Shown here: positions 9,057 to 18,065 of the stretch, one piece after another | Layout of the letters: every line of letters starts with the position of its first letter | Numbering within the stretch: the first letter of the stretch is position 1 | Assembly: GCA_934454655.1 (NCBI GenBank) | Contig: CAKSFK010000003.1 | Span: 1-64,000 of the forward strand | Direction: 5' to 3' | Length of the DNA: 64,000 nucleotides | Source: an uncultured Eubacteriales bacterium | GTDB lineage: Bacteria; Bacillota; Clostridia; Oscillospirales; Acutalibacteraceae | Translations under genes and position numbers: made by a program | Notes under the pieces: model-generated | What the model was told of the DNA's origin: nothing | Databases searched by the model: none | The model's input: only the letters and a program-made list of their open reading frames with translations

Positions 9057-9540
9057 TTACTCTCTTATTTTTTTAAGCGCTCCCTTTTCAAGCCTTGAAA
9101 CCTGTGCCTGCGATATACCTATCTCCTCGGAAACCTCCATTTGTGTTTTACCCTTCATAAATCTCAGCGAAAGGATATTCTTCTCCCGTTCGCTGAGATT
9201 TTTTATTGCTTCCTTAAGTGATATTTCGTCGAGCCAATTGTTATCGTCGTTGTTGTCGCCAACCTGATCAAGAACGTAGATAGTATCACCGCCGTCAGAA
9301 TAAACGGGGTCATACAGCGAAATCGGGCTCACTATGCTTTCAAGCGCAGTTACAACGTCGCAAACAGGAATGTCCAGCTCGTCGGCTATCTCCTTAACAG
9401 TGGGCTCTCTTTGAAGGTTAGCCGAAAGCCGCTCCTTGACCTGCATTGCCTTGTATGCGGTGTCCTTTATGGAACGGCTCACCCTTACAGAGCTGTTGTC
9501 CCTTAAATACCGTCTTATTTCACCTATAATCATCGGAACG
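9057..9540 (-). pseudogene. sigG: 3' half of sporulation sigma factor SigG
   Basis: Encodes about 160 C-terminal residues of a sporulation sigma factor. The conserved VPM-IIGEIRRYLRDN boundary of region 2.4/3 is followed by region 3 (VRVSRSIKD) and region 4 with the helix-turn-helix ending ISQAQVSRLEKG. RRYLRDN, the YDPVYSDGGD stretch and YVLDQ match SigG better than SigF. Identity stops abruptly upstream of codon GTT (9539-9537): the expected STYA is replaced by unrelated codons, with an in-frame stop at 9588-9590. No ribosome site precedes the internal ATG at 9533. About 100 N-terminal codons (core-binding and -10 recognition) are missing and not found elsewhere in the window. A developmental split gene, a decayed gene or an assembly break are all possible. 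Confidence 0.85.
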
Positions 9541-9571
9541 AATATAGAGTGTTGAAAATCAGGGCTACGTA

Positions 9572-11296
9572 TTACGAAATGCGGCTGTTATACATATATG
9601 CGTAAATTCCGTTAAGCTTTAAAAGCTCGGTGTGTTTTCCCACCTCCGCAATTCTGCCGCCGCTCATAACAATAATGCAGTCGGAGTCGCGCACGGTTGA
9701 AAGGCGGTGCGCCACAACAAACGCCGTTCTGCCCTCCATAAGCTTTAAAAATGCCTGCTGAACCTTGATCTCGGTAAGTGTGTCAATCGAAGAAGTAGCT
9801 TCGTCAAGAATCAGAAGCGGAGGTTTCATAAGCATTACGCGGGCAATGCACAAAAGCTGGCGTTCACCCTCGGAAAGTCCGTCGTCGTCGCCTATAACGG
9901 TATCGTAACCGTTTTTAAGCTTTGTAATAAAGCTGTGTGCGCGCGCCGCCTTTGCGGCAGAAGTTATCTCATCTTCATCAGCATCGGGCTTTCCGAAGGC
10001 AATATTTTCCCTTACAGTGCCGCGTTTTATCCAGGTATCCTGCAAGACCATCCCGATATTGCGGCGCAGACTTTCCCTTGTGACGTCCTTTATATTCACT
10101 CCGTCAATTAAAATGCCGCCGCCGTCAACGTCGTAAAACCGCATAAGCAGGTTTATAAGAGTCGTTTTTCCGCAGCCTGTCTGCCCCACAATCGCAATTC
10201 TTTTACCCGCCGACGCCGAAAAATCAAGCCCCTTTATAAGACTTCTTGATTTATCGTAAGAAAAGCTTACGTCACGGAATTCAACATTACCCGCGGGGTT
10301 TAAAAGTTCTTTGCTGCCGCTGTCGGAAATTTCGGGCGTTTCGTCGCAGAGCTCAAATATTCTTGCGGCGCAGGCAAAAGCGTTTTGCAGTTCGGTAATA
10401 ACGCCGGATATTTCGTTAAACGGCTTGGTGTACTGGTTTGAGTACGCAAGAAAACTTACAAAGCCGCCCACCGTCATAATTCCGCGTACGGCAAACAATC
10501 CGCCCATAAGACCAACCGCCGCATATATAAGGTTATTTATAAACCTTGTTGTGGGATTTGTGAGCGATGAAAAGAAAACCGCTTTAAGCGAATATTTTTT
10601 CAGCCTTTCGTTGACCTCGCCGAACCTCTTGTTTGCGGTATCGCCGTAGGAAAAAGCCTGAACCGTTTTCTGGTTCTGTATCATTTCGTTTATAAGCGCC
10701 GTCTGCTCTCCCCTCGTTCCCGTTTGCTTTTTAAACATTTCGTATGTGTTTTTTGCAATAAAGCGCGCGGTAAAAAGGGAAAGCGGGGTTAAAATAACAA
10801 CCGCCGCCGTAATAAGCGGTGAAACCGTAAGCATAAATATAAGGGTTACAAGAATTGTTATAACTCCCGAAAACAGCTGTGAAAAACCGAGAATCAATCC
10901 GTCACACAGCTGATCGGCGTCCGCGGTCACACGGCTTACAATATCGCCGTACGAGTGGGAATCAATATACCCCACCGGGAGCGACTGTATGTGCGTGAAC
11001 ACCTGTGAGCGCAGATCCCTTACCGTATTATAAGCTATCTTATTATTCACAATACTCATAACAAAGGCAAGCGCACCCGAAACCACGGCGCAGATAACAA
11101 TTTTAAAAAGCTCCGATTTAACCGAGACAAAATTAACACCGTTTTCGGCAATACCGTCAATTGCTCGGCCCGCGAGAATCGGGATATAAAGCGAAAAGAC
11201 AACACTGAGCGATGAAAAAAGTATTGAAACGGCAATAAGCTGTCGCGATGAGCCGAGCGCCTTTATAACCCTCTTTGTTGTTGCTGTATTCCTCAT
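9572..11296 (-). CDS. ABC exporter half-transporter, catalytic-site subunit
   Basis: Fused permease-ATPase of 574 aa. The membrane domain with six helices spans about 1-310 and the nucleotide-binding domain about 335-574. Walker A is GQTGCGKTT, the signature motif is the divergent LSEGE, and Walker B carries the canonical catalytic Glu (LILDEATSSID), followed by the H-loop (VAHRLST). It overlaps the preceding exporter gene by 4 bp (stop/start at 11293-11296). Together they form a heterodimeric exporter of the BmrCD/LmrCD/TM287-288 kind. Substrate unknown: drug, peptide or lipid. Its stop codon lies only about 30 bp from the broken end of sigG. Confidence 0.9.
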   Translation of the reverse strand: MRNTATTKRVIKALGSSRQLIAVSILFSSLSVVFSLYIPILAGRAIDGIAENGVNFVSVKSELFKIVICAVVSGALAFVMSIVNNKIAYNTVRDLRSQVFTHIQSLPVGYIDSHSYGDIVSRVTADADQLCDGLILGFSQLFSGVITILVTLIFMLTVSPLITAAVVILTPLSLFTARFIAKNTYEMFKKQTGTRGEQTALINEMIQNQKTVQAFSYGDTANKRFGEVNERLKKYSLKAVFFSSLTNPTTRFINNLIYAAVGLMGGLFAVRGIMTVGGFVSFLAYSNQYTKPFNEISGVITELQNAFACAARIFELCDETPEISDSGSKELLNPAGNVEFRDVSFSYDKSRSLIKGLDFSASAGKRIAIVGQTGCGKTTLINLLMRFYDVDGGGILIDGVNIKDVTRESLRRNIGMVLQDTWIKRGTVRENIAFGKPDADEDEITSAAKAARAHSFITKLKNGYDTVIGDDDGLSEGERQLLCIARVMLMKPPLLILDEATSSIDTLTEIKVQQAFLKLMEGRTAFVVAHRLSTVRDSDCIIVMSGGRIAEVGKHTELLKLNGIYAYMYNSRIS

Positions 11297-13014
11297 TTTA
11301 TATCACCGCCGTCTGCCTGAGATTCACATATTTCCTTATACAGCTCACAACTGCTTAACAGTTCGCCGTGTGTTCCGAAGCCTGCAAGCCTGCCGTTATC
11401 AAGAACAAAAATAACGTCCGCATTTTTTATTGCCGAAACTCTTTGCGACACGGTTATCACCGTGGGTGAAAAATCGGCGTTTTTCACAGCCTTTTCAAGC
11501 GCTGCCGCAGTTGCGTAATCGAGGGCGCTGGAAGCGTCGTCCAGAATTAAAATTTCGGGTTTTCTTACAAGTGCCCTCGCAATTGTAATCCTTTGCTTTT
11601 GTCCGCCGGAGAAATTTTTTCCGTCCTGCTCGATAACATAATCAAGTTCTCCCGGTTTATCCTTGACCGTTTGCTTTGCCTGTGCGGTTTCAAGCGCTTT
11701 CCACACATCTTCATCGGTTGCGTTTTTGTTGCCGAAAAGAATATTATCCCTTACCGTTCCCTTAAAAAGCGCCTTTTTTTGGGAAACAACGCCTATTTTG
11801 TTCCTGAGTGCGATTATGTCATAATTTTTAACGTCAACGCCGTCAACATACACCGTACCCGAAGTTGCGTCGTAAAATCTCGGGATAAGATCGATAAGCG
11901 AGGATTTTCCCGAGCCTGTCGACCCAATTATTCCAACGTTACTGCCGCGTTTAATTTTAATATCAATATTTTCCAGTGCGTTATCCGCCCCGCCGTATGA
12001 AAGGCTGACGTTTTCAAACGCAACGGCATTATCGCACGCCTCTCCGTCCGTTCTTTTTCCGCTTGCCATATCGGGTTTAATATCTAAGACCGACTGAATA
12101 CGGTTTCCGCAGGCGGCAGCTTTTGTAATGCTTATTATAAGTCCCGCAAGCTTTATAAGCTCAATAAGTATCTGGGACATATAGTTATAAAGCGCCACAA
12201 CATCGCCCTGCGACAAGTTACCGGAATTAACCCTTAAAGCGCCCGTATATATAAGCGCCGCTATTGCAATATTAATAAGCACAAGGGTTGCCGGGTTCAT
12301 AACAGCCGATATTTTCCCGACGGCTATCTGCATAGCGTTAAGTCCGTCATTTTTTCGGTTAAAATCGTCAATTTCCTCTTTTTCCTTGCAGAACGCGCGC
12401 ACAACCCTTGTTCCCGTAAGGTTTTCGCGCGTTTTTGCCACAAGCAGGTCAAGCTTTTGCTGTACCTTTTTGTAAAGCGGAATGGTTGCAAGCATTATTG
12501 AAAAAATTACCGCGGCGAGCAAGGGAATCGCGACCACAAACACAAGCGATGATTTCACATCCACCGTAAACGCCATTGCCACCGCGCCGAACACAACAAA
12601 GGGTGAACGCAGCACCAGACGCAGCGTTATGTTAATGCCGTTCTGAACCTGGTTAATATCCCCCGTAAGCCTTGTTATAAGGGTTGATGCACCTATTTCG
12701 TCAAGCTGTTTATAGGAAAGAGTGCCGATGTGTGCAAACAGTTCGCGCCTTACATCCGTTGCAAAGCCGACGGCGGCTTTTGCCGAAAAATACTGCGCGA
12801 CAGCGGCGCATAAAAGCCCGAACACCGCAAGAAGCCCGAGTATTCCGCACATTTTAAAAATGTGTGCCTTGTTTCCCATGCTTATGCCGCCGTCAATTAT
12901 CGAGGCGACAACAAGCGGAACGGAAAGCTCAAACGCCACTTCGATAAGCTTAAACAGTGGCGCCAATATGCTTTCTTTTTTATATTTCTTTAAATATGCT
13001 AACAGCTTAAACAC
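11293..13014 (-). CDS. ABC exporter half-transporter, degenerate-site subunit
   Basis: Fused permease-ATPase of 573 aa with six predicted helices in the first 310 residues and a C-terminal ATPase. Walker A is GSTGSGKSS, the signature is canonical (FSGGQ), but Walker B reads LILDDASSALD, so Asp replaces the catalytic Glu and the switch His is replaced (VSQRVS). With its partner this gives one consensus and one degenerate ATP site, the hallmark of asymmetric heterodimeric exporters. It is the first gene of the pair and overlaps its partner by 4 bp. Upstream lies an array of six hairpins rather than an obvious promoter. Confidence 0.9.
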   Translation of the reverse strand: MFKLLAYLKKYKKESILAPLFKLIEVAFELSVPLVVASIIDGGISMGNKAHIFKMCGILGLLAVFGLLCAAVAQYFSAKAAVGFATDVRRELFAHIGTLSYKQLDEIGASTLITRLTGDINQVQNGINITLRLVLRSPFVVFGAVAMAFTVDVKSSLVFVVAIPLLAAVIFSIMLATIPLYKKVQQKLDLLVAKTRENLTGTRVVRAFCKEKEEIDDFNRKNDGLNAMQIAVGKISAVMNPATLVLINIAIAALIYTGALRVNSGNLSQGDVVALYNYMSQILIELIKLAGLIISITKAAACGNRIQSVLDIKPDMASGKRTDGEACDNAVAFENVSLSYGGADNALENIDIKIKRGSNVGIIGSTGSGKSSLIDLIPRFYDATSGTVYVDGVDVKNYDIIALRNKIGVVSQKKALFKGTVRDNILFGNKNATDEDVWKALETAQAKQTVKDKPGELDYVIEQDGKNFSGGQKQRITIARALVRKPEILILDDASSALDYATAAALEKAVKNADFSPTVITVSQRVSAIKNADVIFVLDNGRLAGFGTHGELLSSCELYKEICESQADGGDIK

Positions 13015-13046
13015 GCAATTACCCCTTTATTTAATGTCTACTGAAT

Positions 13047-13282
13047 AATTGCATTAGCAAATGCAATTATATAAAATCGAGTTCAAATCTCGATTTTATG
13101 GGTCAAAACCTTTGTTTTGACCGTCAGTTTCCATTGATTGTCGCCTGATTTTAAAAAGAATCAAAATGTGATTCTTTTTAAAGTGCAAGGTTTTTTCGCA
13201 AAATTGCGCAAAAACCTTGCACCTGAACAATTCAAAAGTTTACACCAACATGCTCGGGTTAAGGTACTTTTGAATTGTTCAG
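13047..13282. repeat. Array of six tandem perfect hairpins
   Basis: Six consecutive inverted repeats with almost no spacers fill this intergenic region. Stems: 13047-13055/13060-13068 (9 bp), 13071-13081/13089-13099 (11 bp), 13101-13109/13114-13122 (9 bp), 13151-13163/13169-13181 (13 bp), 13183-13195/13210-13222 (13 bp plus an inner 4 bp), and 13223-13239/13266-13282 (17 bp, 26-nt loop). Each stem is perfect, yet the stems are unrelated to one another, so this is not a direct-repeat array. It lies between the end of the aromatic operon (aroF stop at 13289) and the ABC exporter start. One member may terminate aroF transcription, but six are not explained by that. Confidence 0.75.
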
Positions 13283-13288
13283 CAGGCA

Positions 13289-14320
13289 TTATTTAAGTGT
13301 GTCCGCAATATTGTATATCAATTCTTTTGATTTTTCCCAGCCGAGGCACGGGTCGGTTATCGATTTACCGTAAATATGCTCACCTATTTTCTGAGCGCCG
13401 TCCTCAATGTAGCTTTCAATCATAATTCCCTTGACCATACGGCGTATATCGCCGTTATAATTACAGCTGTAAACAACGTCCTTTGCGATTCTTATCTGCT
13501 CAAGGTATTTTTTGCCCGAGTTTGCGTGGTTAGCGTCAACAATTACCGCAGGATTTGCAAGGTCTGTTTTGCCATACATTTCATAAAGCTTCACTAAGTC
13601 CTCGTAATGGTAATTGGATACGTTTTTTCCCGCAAAATCGGTGTATCCGCGCAAAATGGCGTGTGCGTATGGGTTGCCCTCGCTCACAACCTCCCAGCCG
13701 CGGTAAATAAACGTGTGGCTGTGCTGAGCGGCTGTCACGGAGTTCATCATAACCGTAAGATCGCCGCTTGTGGGGTTTTTCATACCAACGGGTATATCAA
13801 GTCCGCTTGCGGTAAGCCTGTGCTGCTGATTTTCAACCGAACGCGCGCCGATTGCCACATACGAAAGCAGGTCGGACAAATAACGGTGGTTATCGGGGTA
13901 GAGCATTTCGTCCGCACAGGAAAATCCATAGTCGTGCAGGGCTGTCATATGCAGGTCACGTATAGCGACAATGCCCTTCAGCATATCGGGTGTGCTGTCG
14001 GGATTCGGCTGATGGAGCATACCCTTATAGCCGTCACCCGTGGTTCGCGGCTTGTTTGTGTAAATTCTCGGTACTATCAGAATTTTATCCTTAACCTCAT
14101 CGGCAACAGTCCTTAGGCGGGAAATATAATCAAGCACCGGCTCGCGGCTGTCAGCCGAGCAGGGGCCTATTATCAGGATAAATTTATCCGATTCGCCCGA
14201 AAATATCTTCTTAAGCTCTTCGTCGCGCTCCGCCTTAACCGCGGCGTCCTTCTCCGAAAGCGGATAGCGTGTTTTTATCTGCTGCGGAATGGGCAGTTTT
14301 CTTAAAAATTTCATATTCAT
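13289..14320 (-). CDS. aroF: DAHP synthase (class I)
   Basis: 3-Deoxy-7-phosphoheptulonate synthase of 343 aa. It condenses phosphoenolpyruvate and erythrose 4-phosphate in the first committed step of aromatic synthesis. The IGPCSAD motif (about residues 51-57), KPRTTGDGYKG (about 109) and the metal-binding DANHANSGK segment (about 263) identify the AroF/AroG/AroH type rather than the shorter AroA-beta type common in Bacillus. No chorismate-mutase domain is fused. It is the last gene of the aromatic operon; its start overlaps the tyrA stop by 4 bp. Which amino acid feeds back on the enzyme cannot be read. Confidence 0.95.
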   Translation of the reverse strand: MNMKFLRKLPIPQQIKTRYPLSEKDAAVKAERDEELKKIFSGESDKFILIIGPCSADSREPVLDYISRLRTVADEVKDKILIVPRIYTNKPRTTGDGYKGMLHQPNPDSTPDMLKGIVAIRDLHMTALHDYGFSCADEMLYPDNHRYLSDLLSYVAIGARSVENQQHRLTASGLDIPVGMKNPTSGDLTVMMNSVTAAQHSHTFIYRGWEVVSEGNPYAHAILRGYTDFAGKNVSNYHYEDLVKLYEMYGKTDLANPAVIVDANHANSGKKYLEQIRIAKDVVYSCNYNGDIRRMVKGIMIESYIEDGAQKIGEHIYGKSITDPCLGWEKSKELIYNIADTLK

Positions 14321-15186
14321 TTTAAGGTTTCCCCTTTATCAAAGCGTTTTCTGTGTTCGGTCGATCTTCTCATCATACGGCGCATTCCCTCGCGGTCGCC
14401 TGTGGCTACGGCATCATACAGCTTGTCAAATGTTTTTTTAAAGCTTTCCATTTCGTAAAGCAGGGCTTCCCTGTTATCAAGAAAAAGCTCGCTCCACATT
14501 TCATCGTTAATTTTTGCAATTCTCGTTATGTCTCTGAACGAGTCACCCGTGTAATACTCAAGCCCCGAGGTGTTGTTGCAGCACATAAGCGACACTGCGA
14601 TGCAGTGCGTAAGCTGAGATAGAAACGCAATCATTTTATCGTGTTCTTCGGCTGACAGTTCGGAAATATGGCTGAACCCCAGCTTTTCACCCAAATCACG
14701 GCACAGCTCAACGGCGCCGGGGGTGTTTATTTTAGTTGGGACTACGATATAGTTTGCACCCTTAAACATCTCGGGCGTGCTGTTTTCAACGCCGCTTACT
14801 TCCCTGCCTGCCATAGGGTGAGCCGCAATAAACTCAACGTCGGGTCTTAAAATGCCCTGAATTTTATCAACAATACAGCCCTTAACGCCCGTAACGTCCG
14901 TTATGACGGCACCTGTCTTGAAATACTGCTGATTATCCCTTATCCACTCATAAAAAATGTGCGGATACAGCGCAAAAATGCAAAGGTCGGCACTGCCTAT
15001 AAGCCCCGCGTCTGTTTCAACCGTTCCGTAATCTATAATTCCGTTTCGCAGTGCGTAATCAACCGATGACTGTTCCTTTGTTATCGCGTTTATTTTAAAT
15101 CCCTGTCTTTTAAGCGCCATTGCATAACTGCCGCCTAAAAGCCCCAGTCCTACAATAAGAATATTTGTTTCCTTGTGAAGTTTCAT
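14317..15186 (-). CDS. tyrA: Prephenate dehydrogenase
   Basis: NAD(P)-dependent enzyme of 289 aa converting prephenate (or arogenate) to the tyrosine precursor. The Rossmann motif GLGLLGGSYA is at about 13-22. The helical dimerisation domain carries conserved HPMAGRE (about 140) and the LTH segment (about 193). There is no C-terminal ACT domain, so feedback by tyrosine may be weak or by another route. It overlaps aroA upstream and aroF downstream by 4 bp each, implying translational coupling. Confidence 0.94.
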   Translation of the reverse strand: MKLHKETNILIVGLGLLGGSYAMALKRQGFKINAITKEQSSVDYALRNGIIDYGTVETDAGLIGSADLCIFALYPHIFYEWIRDNQQYFKTGAVITDVTGVKGCIVDKIQGILRPDVEFIAAHPMAGREVSGVENSTPEMFKGANYIVVPTKINTPGAVELCRDLGEKLGFSHISELSAEEHDKMIAFLSQLTHCIAVSLMCCNNTSGLEYYTGDSFRDITRIAKINDEMWSELFLDNREALLYEMESFKKTFDKLYDAVATGDREGMRRMMRRSTEHRKRFDKGETLK

Positions 15187-16394
15187 ATATTTTCTACCGT
15201 TACCCTTATTCCAAGCTTTTCAAGTTTGCAGAAAAAGTCGGGAAAGCTTTTATTTACCGCTTCCGCACCGTATATACTGCCGCCCGTAACCGTGCAGAGG
15301 ACCGCCAGCGCCATTACAATGCGGTGGTCGTTGTGACCGTAAAGCGGCAGAGTGGGCTCCCTGAGCGCTGATTTATAAACCGTTATTTCGTTATCGGCAA
15401 CCTCTGTTCTGCACCCGAATTTTGCAAGCTCCTCCGCCATTGCCGTGCCGCGGTCGCTTTCCTTTATCTTAAGCCTGCGCGTACCCGTAAGCTTTACACC
15501 GTTGCACGCCGCCGCAAGCGCCATAAGCACCGGAGCAAGGTCAGGGCAATCGGATATGTCTATTTCCGGACAGCCGCGCGAAAGCTTTTCGAAAAGCTTT
15601 GAGTAAACCGCGTCGCCTTGGCAGGTGTCGGGCTTAAGACCCCCTACGGCAACATTTCCGCCCGTGTAATTAAGCGCATCGAAAAAGGCGGCGTTTGAAT
15701 AATCCCCCTCAACACAAAAGCGGCGCGATTTATAGGTCTGGTTTCCTTTAATATAAACCGTGTGCTCATCGGTTCTGCTTATCCTCACGCCGAAATCCGC
15801 AAGCGCCTTCACCGTCATACCAAGATAAGGCGCGCTTTCCACCGCACCTGTAATATCAATAACGCTGTCACTTTCAAGGCAGGGCAAAACAAACATAAGC
15901 CCGCTTATAAACTGGCTTGAAACGTCGCCGCGTACCGAATATTTACCGGGTGAAAGTTTACCGCAAACCGTTACGCTGTCGGCTGTTTTGCCGAAGGTTA
16001 TCCCCTGCGAGGAACAAATGTCCTCATAAACGTTAAGCGAACGGCTCAAAAGACGCTCTGTGCCGTAAAGCGTGATTTTATTGCCGCCGAGCAGACAAAG
16101 CGGCAGCATAAACCTTAACGTACTGCCCGATTCGTTGCAGAACAGCTTATCGGACTTCGGGCTTGTATTCTTTAAAAGTCCGCCGCATACCGCGGTATCG
16201 CCGATAAGCGAAACCTCGGCGCCGAGCGACTCAAGACATCCGAGCGTTGCCTTAACATCCTCGGAGAGCGCAATATTTTTTATCTCACTGCCGCCTGAAA
16301 GCGCCGCGCAGATAAGATACCTGTGCGCCATACTTTTTGAGGGCGGAGCATTAACACTGCCCGCGGCTCTTCCTTTTTTTACCGTTACTATCAT
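15183..16394 (-). CDS. aroA: EPSP synthase
   Basis: 3-Phosphoshikimate 1-carboxyvinyltransferase of 403 aa, slightly shorter than the usual 420-430. The substrate-binding start PPSKSMAHR (about residues 18-26), NESGSTLRF (about 86-94), the QFISGLM region near 160 and the C-terminal DHRIVMALAV (about 360) are present. The Ala/Gly pattern around ESGSTLR could be class II-like, but glyphosate sensitivity is not readable. It overlaps aroQ upstream and tyrA downstream by 4 bp within the aromatic operon. Confidence 0.95.
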   Translation of the reverse strand: MIVTVKKGRAAGSVNAPPSKSMAHRYLICAALSGGSEIKNIALSEDVKATLGCLESLGAEVSLIGDTAVCGGLLKNTSPKSDKLFCNESGSTLRFMLPLCLLGGNKITLYGTERLLSRSLNVYEDICSSQGITFGKTADSVTVCGKLSPGKYSVRGDVSSQFISGLMFVLPCLESDSVIDITGAVESAPYLGMTVKALADFGVRISRTDEHTVYIKGNQTYKSRRFCVEGDYSNAAFFDALNYTGGNVAVGGLKPDTCQGDAVYSKLFEKLSRGCPEIDISDCPDLAPVLMALAAACNGVKLTGTRRLKIKESDRGTAMAEELAKFGCRTEVADNEITVYKSALREPTLPLYGHNDHRIVMALAVLCTVTGGSIYGAEAVNKSFPDFFCKLEKLGIRVTVENI

Positions 16395-16831
16395 TTGTTA
16401 TCACCGTACTGCTGTTTTAAAAACTCCATAGCCTTAATGTATCCCGCAATTCCCAGTCCGGAAATTGTTTTAACACAGGCGGCGCGTATATAGCTTACCT
16501 GCCTGAAATCCTCACGCTTTGAAACATCCGAAATATGCACCTCAACCGTGGGTATGCTCACCGATTTCACGGCATCGAGCAAGGCAATGCTTGTGTGCGT
16601 GTAAGCGCCGGGGTTTATAACAATTCCGTCATACACGCCGTAAGCCGCCTGAATTTCATCAACAAGCGCGCCCTCGTGATTGGATTGAAAAATTTTAATT
16701 TCAATACCGTTCTCCGCCGCGTATTTTTCCGCGTTTTCGCAAAGCGTTTTGTAGCTTTCGCTACCGTAAATACCCGGTTCTCTTATGCCGAGCATATTAA
16801 TGTTGGGTCCGTTAAGTACAAGAATTTTCAT
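16391..16831 (-). CDS. aroQ: Type II 3-dehydroquinate dehydratase
   Basis: Small dodecameric-type dehydroquinase of 146 aa, the standard length. It converts 3-dehydroquinate to 3-dehydroshikimate. The N-terminal LNGPNINMLGIREPGIYG motif with the flexible-loop Arg and catalytic Tyr is intact, followed by QSNHEGALVDEI and NPGAYTHTS, and VEVHISDV with the catalytic His. It overlaps the aroE-aroK fusion by 20 bp and aroA by 4 bp. Confidence 0.96.
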   Translation of the reverse strand: MKILVLNGPNINMLGIREPGIYGSESYKTLCENAEKYAAENGIEIKIFQSNHEGALVDEIQAAYGVYDGIVINPGAYTHTSIALLDAVKSVSIPTVEVHISDVSKREDFRQVSYIRAACVKTISGLGIAGYIKAMEFLKQQYGDNK

Positions 16832-18065
16832 TTAAAAAAGCTCCGTAAATTTTATCGATATTTTCAGAAAGGTCGTCCGACGCGGCAACTTTAATATCCG
16901 CCGCACGGCAGTAAATATCATACCTTTCGTTATATCTTTTCTCAAGCATTTCCCTATTCTTAGAAAGCGGTCGGTCGGATGAGGTAACAAGCCGTTCAAG
17001 CGGTCGGTCAATAAAAACTATAACGCCGTTTTCCTTTAACAGCCTTATGTTTTCGTAATTCAAAACCGCGCCGCCCCCCGTAGCTATAACCGCCGACTGT
17101 TCAGCCGCCAATCTCCTTAACACACGGCTTTCAAGTTCTCTGAAGCTCTGTTCGCCGTATTTCGCAAAGTATTCGGGAACAGTAATTCCCACGCTTTTTA
17201 CAATTTCATCATCGCTGTCATAAAATCTTTTGTTAAGCCTTTGTGCCAGCAGCTTTCCCGCGGTGGTTTTTCCGCAGCCGGGCATTCCTATTAACACAAG
17301 ATTTGTTTTTTGGAGAGAAATTTCAGAAAAAACGCTGTCAATCACATTTTCCGAAAAGTGAGTTCCCGTAAATTTCTCCGATGCGTAAACCGCCTGTGCC
17401 ACAAGCATATAAAGTCCGCCGCAGGCGGTAATACCTTTTTCACGCGCGGCTGTAACAAGCGCCGAAGAAATCGGATTGTAAACCGCGTCGACCGCTCCCT
17501 CTAAATTCGGAAAAAGATTAATATTCACCGCCGCTTTTTCTATGTTCGGGTACATTCCGCAGGGAGTGGTATTAATTATAATCTCGGCATCGCTGTGCTG
17601 TGATACGGCCGTTTCATATGTAACAGCACCGTCCCTTCCGCCGCGCGAAACCCTGTAAATCTCCCTCGCGCCGAGGCTTTCCGCCGCAGCAAACGCCGTT
17701 TTGGATGTTCCGCCGCTGCCGAGCACCAATACTTTTTTGTTTTGAAGCGAAATGCCGTTTTTTAAAATAAGGGCTTTAAGTCCCAAAAAATCGGTATTGT
17801 ATCCGCAAAGCCTTCCGCCGCGGTTAACAATCGTGTTGACCGATCCGATCCTTCTCGCGGTATCGCTTATTTCATCCAGATAAGGAATAACCGCCTGCTT
17901 GTAGGGTATCGTGACGTTTATTGCCTTAAAATCCGCCGACTTCATAAAACGGTCGAAACGGTCTTTCGGAACTTCCGTCAGCTCATAGCTGTAATCCGCA
18001 ATTTTTTCGTGAACGATTTTTGAAAAGCTGTGGGCAAGCTTTTCACCGATCAAGCCGTATTCCAT
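16812..18065 (-). CDS. aroEK: Shikimate dehydrogenase-shikimate kinase fusion
   Basis: Bifunctional 417-aa protein. Residues about 1-250 are AroE: SFSKIVHE substrate contact, catalytic Lys in NVTIPYK (about 57), NTDFLG with the catalytic Asp (about 92), NADP-binding GSGGTSKTA (about 115) and a C-terminal helix MLVAQA. Residues about 255-417 are AroK: Walker A GMPGCGKTT (about 260), DSDD, RELES and TGGGAV. The two steps, dehydroshikimate to shikimate to shikimate 3-phosphate, are consecutive, so the fusion may channel the intermediate. The fusion is a single uninterrupted frame; both catalytic sets look intact. It overlaps aroC by 1 bp. Confidence 0.95.
   Translation of the reverse strand: MEYGLIGEKLAHSFSKIVHEKIADYSYELTEVPKDRFDRFMKSADFKAINVTIPYKQAVIPYLDEISDTARRIGSVNTIVNRGGRLCGYNTDFLGLKALILKNGISLQNKKVLVLGSGGTSKTAFAAAESLGAREIYRVSRGGRDGAVTYETAVSQHSDAEIIINTTPCGMYPNIEKAAVNINLFPNLEGAVDAVYNPISSALVTAAREKGITACGGLYMLVAQAVYASEKFTGTHFSENVIDSVFSEISLQKTNLVLIGMPGCGKTTAGKLLAQRLNKRFYDSDDEIVKSVGITVPEYFAKYGEQSFRELESRVLRRLAAEQSAVIATGGGAVLNYENIRLLKENGVIVFIDRPLERLVTSSDRPLSKNREMLEKRYNERYDIYCRAADIKVAASDDLSENIDKIYGAFLNENSCT

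Noticed and set aside
13047..13282. CRISPR array
   Set aside because: There are no direct repeats with unique spacers; the units are unrelated inverted repeats, and no cas genes are present.
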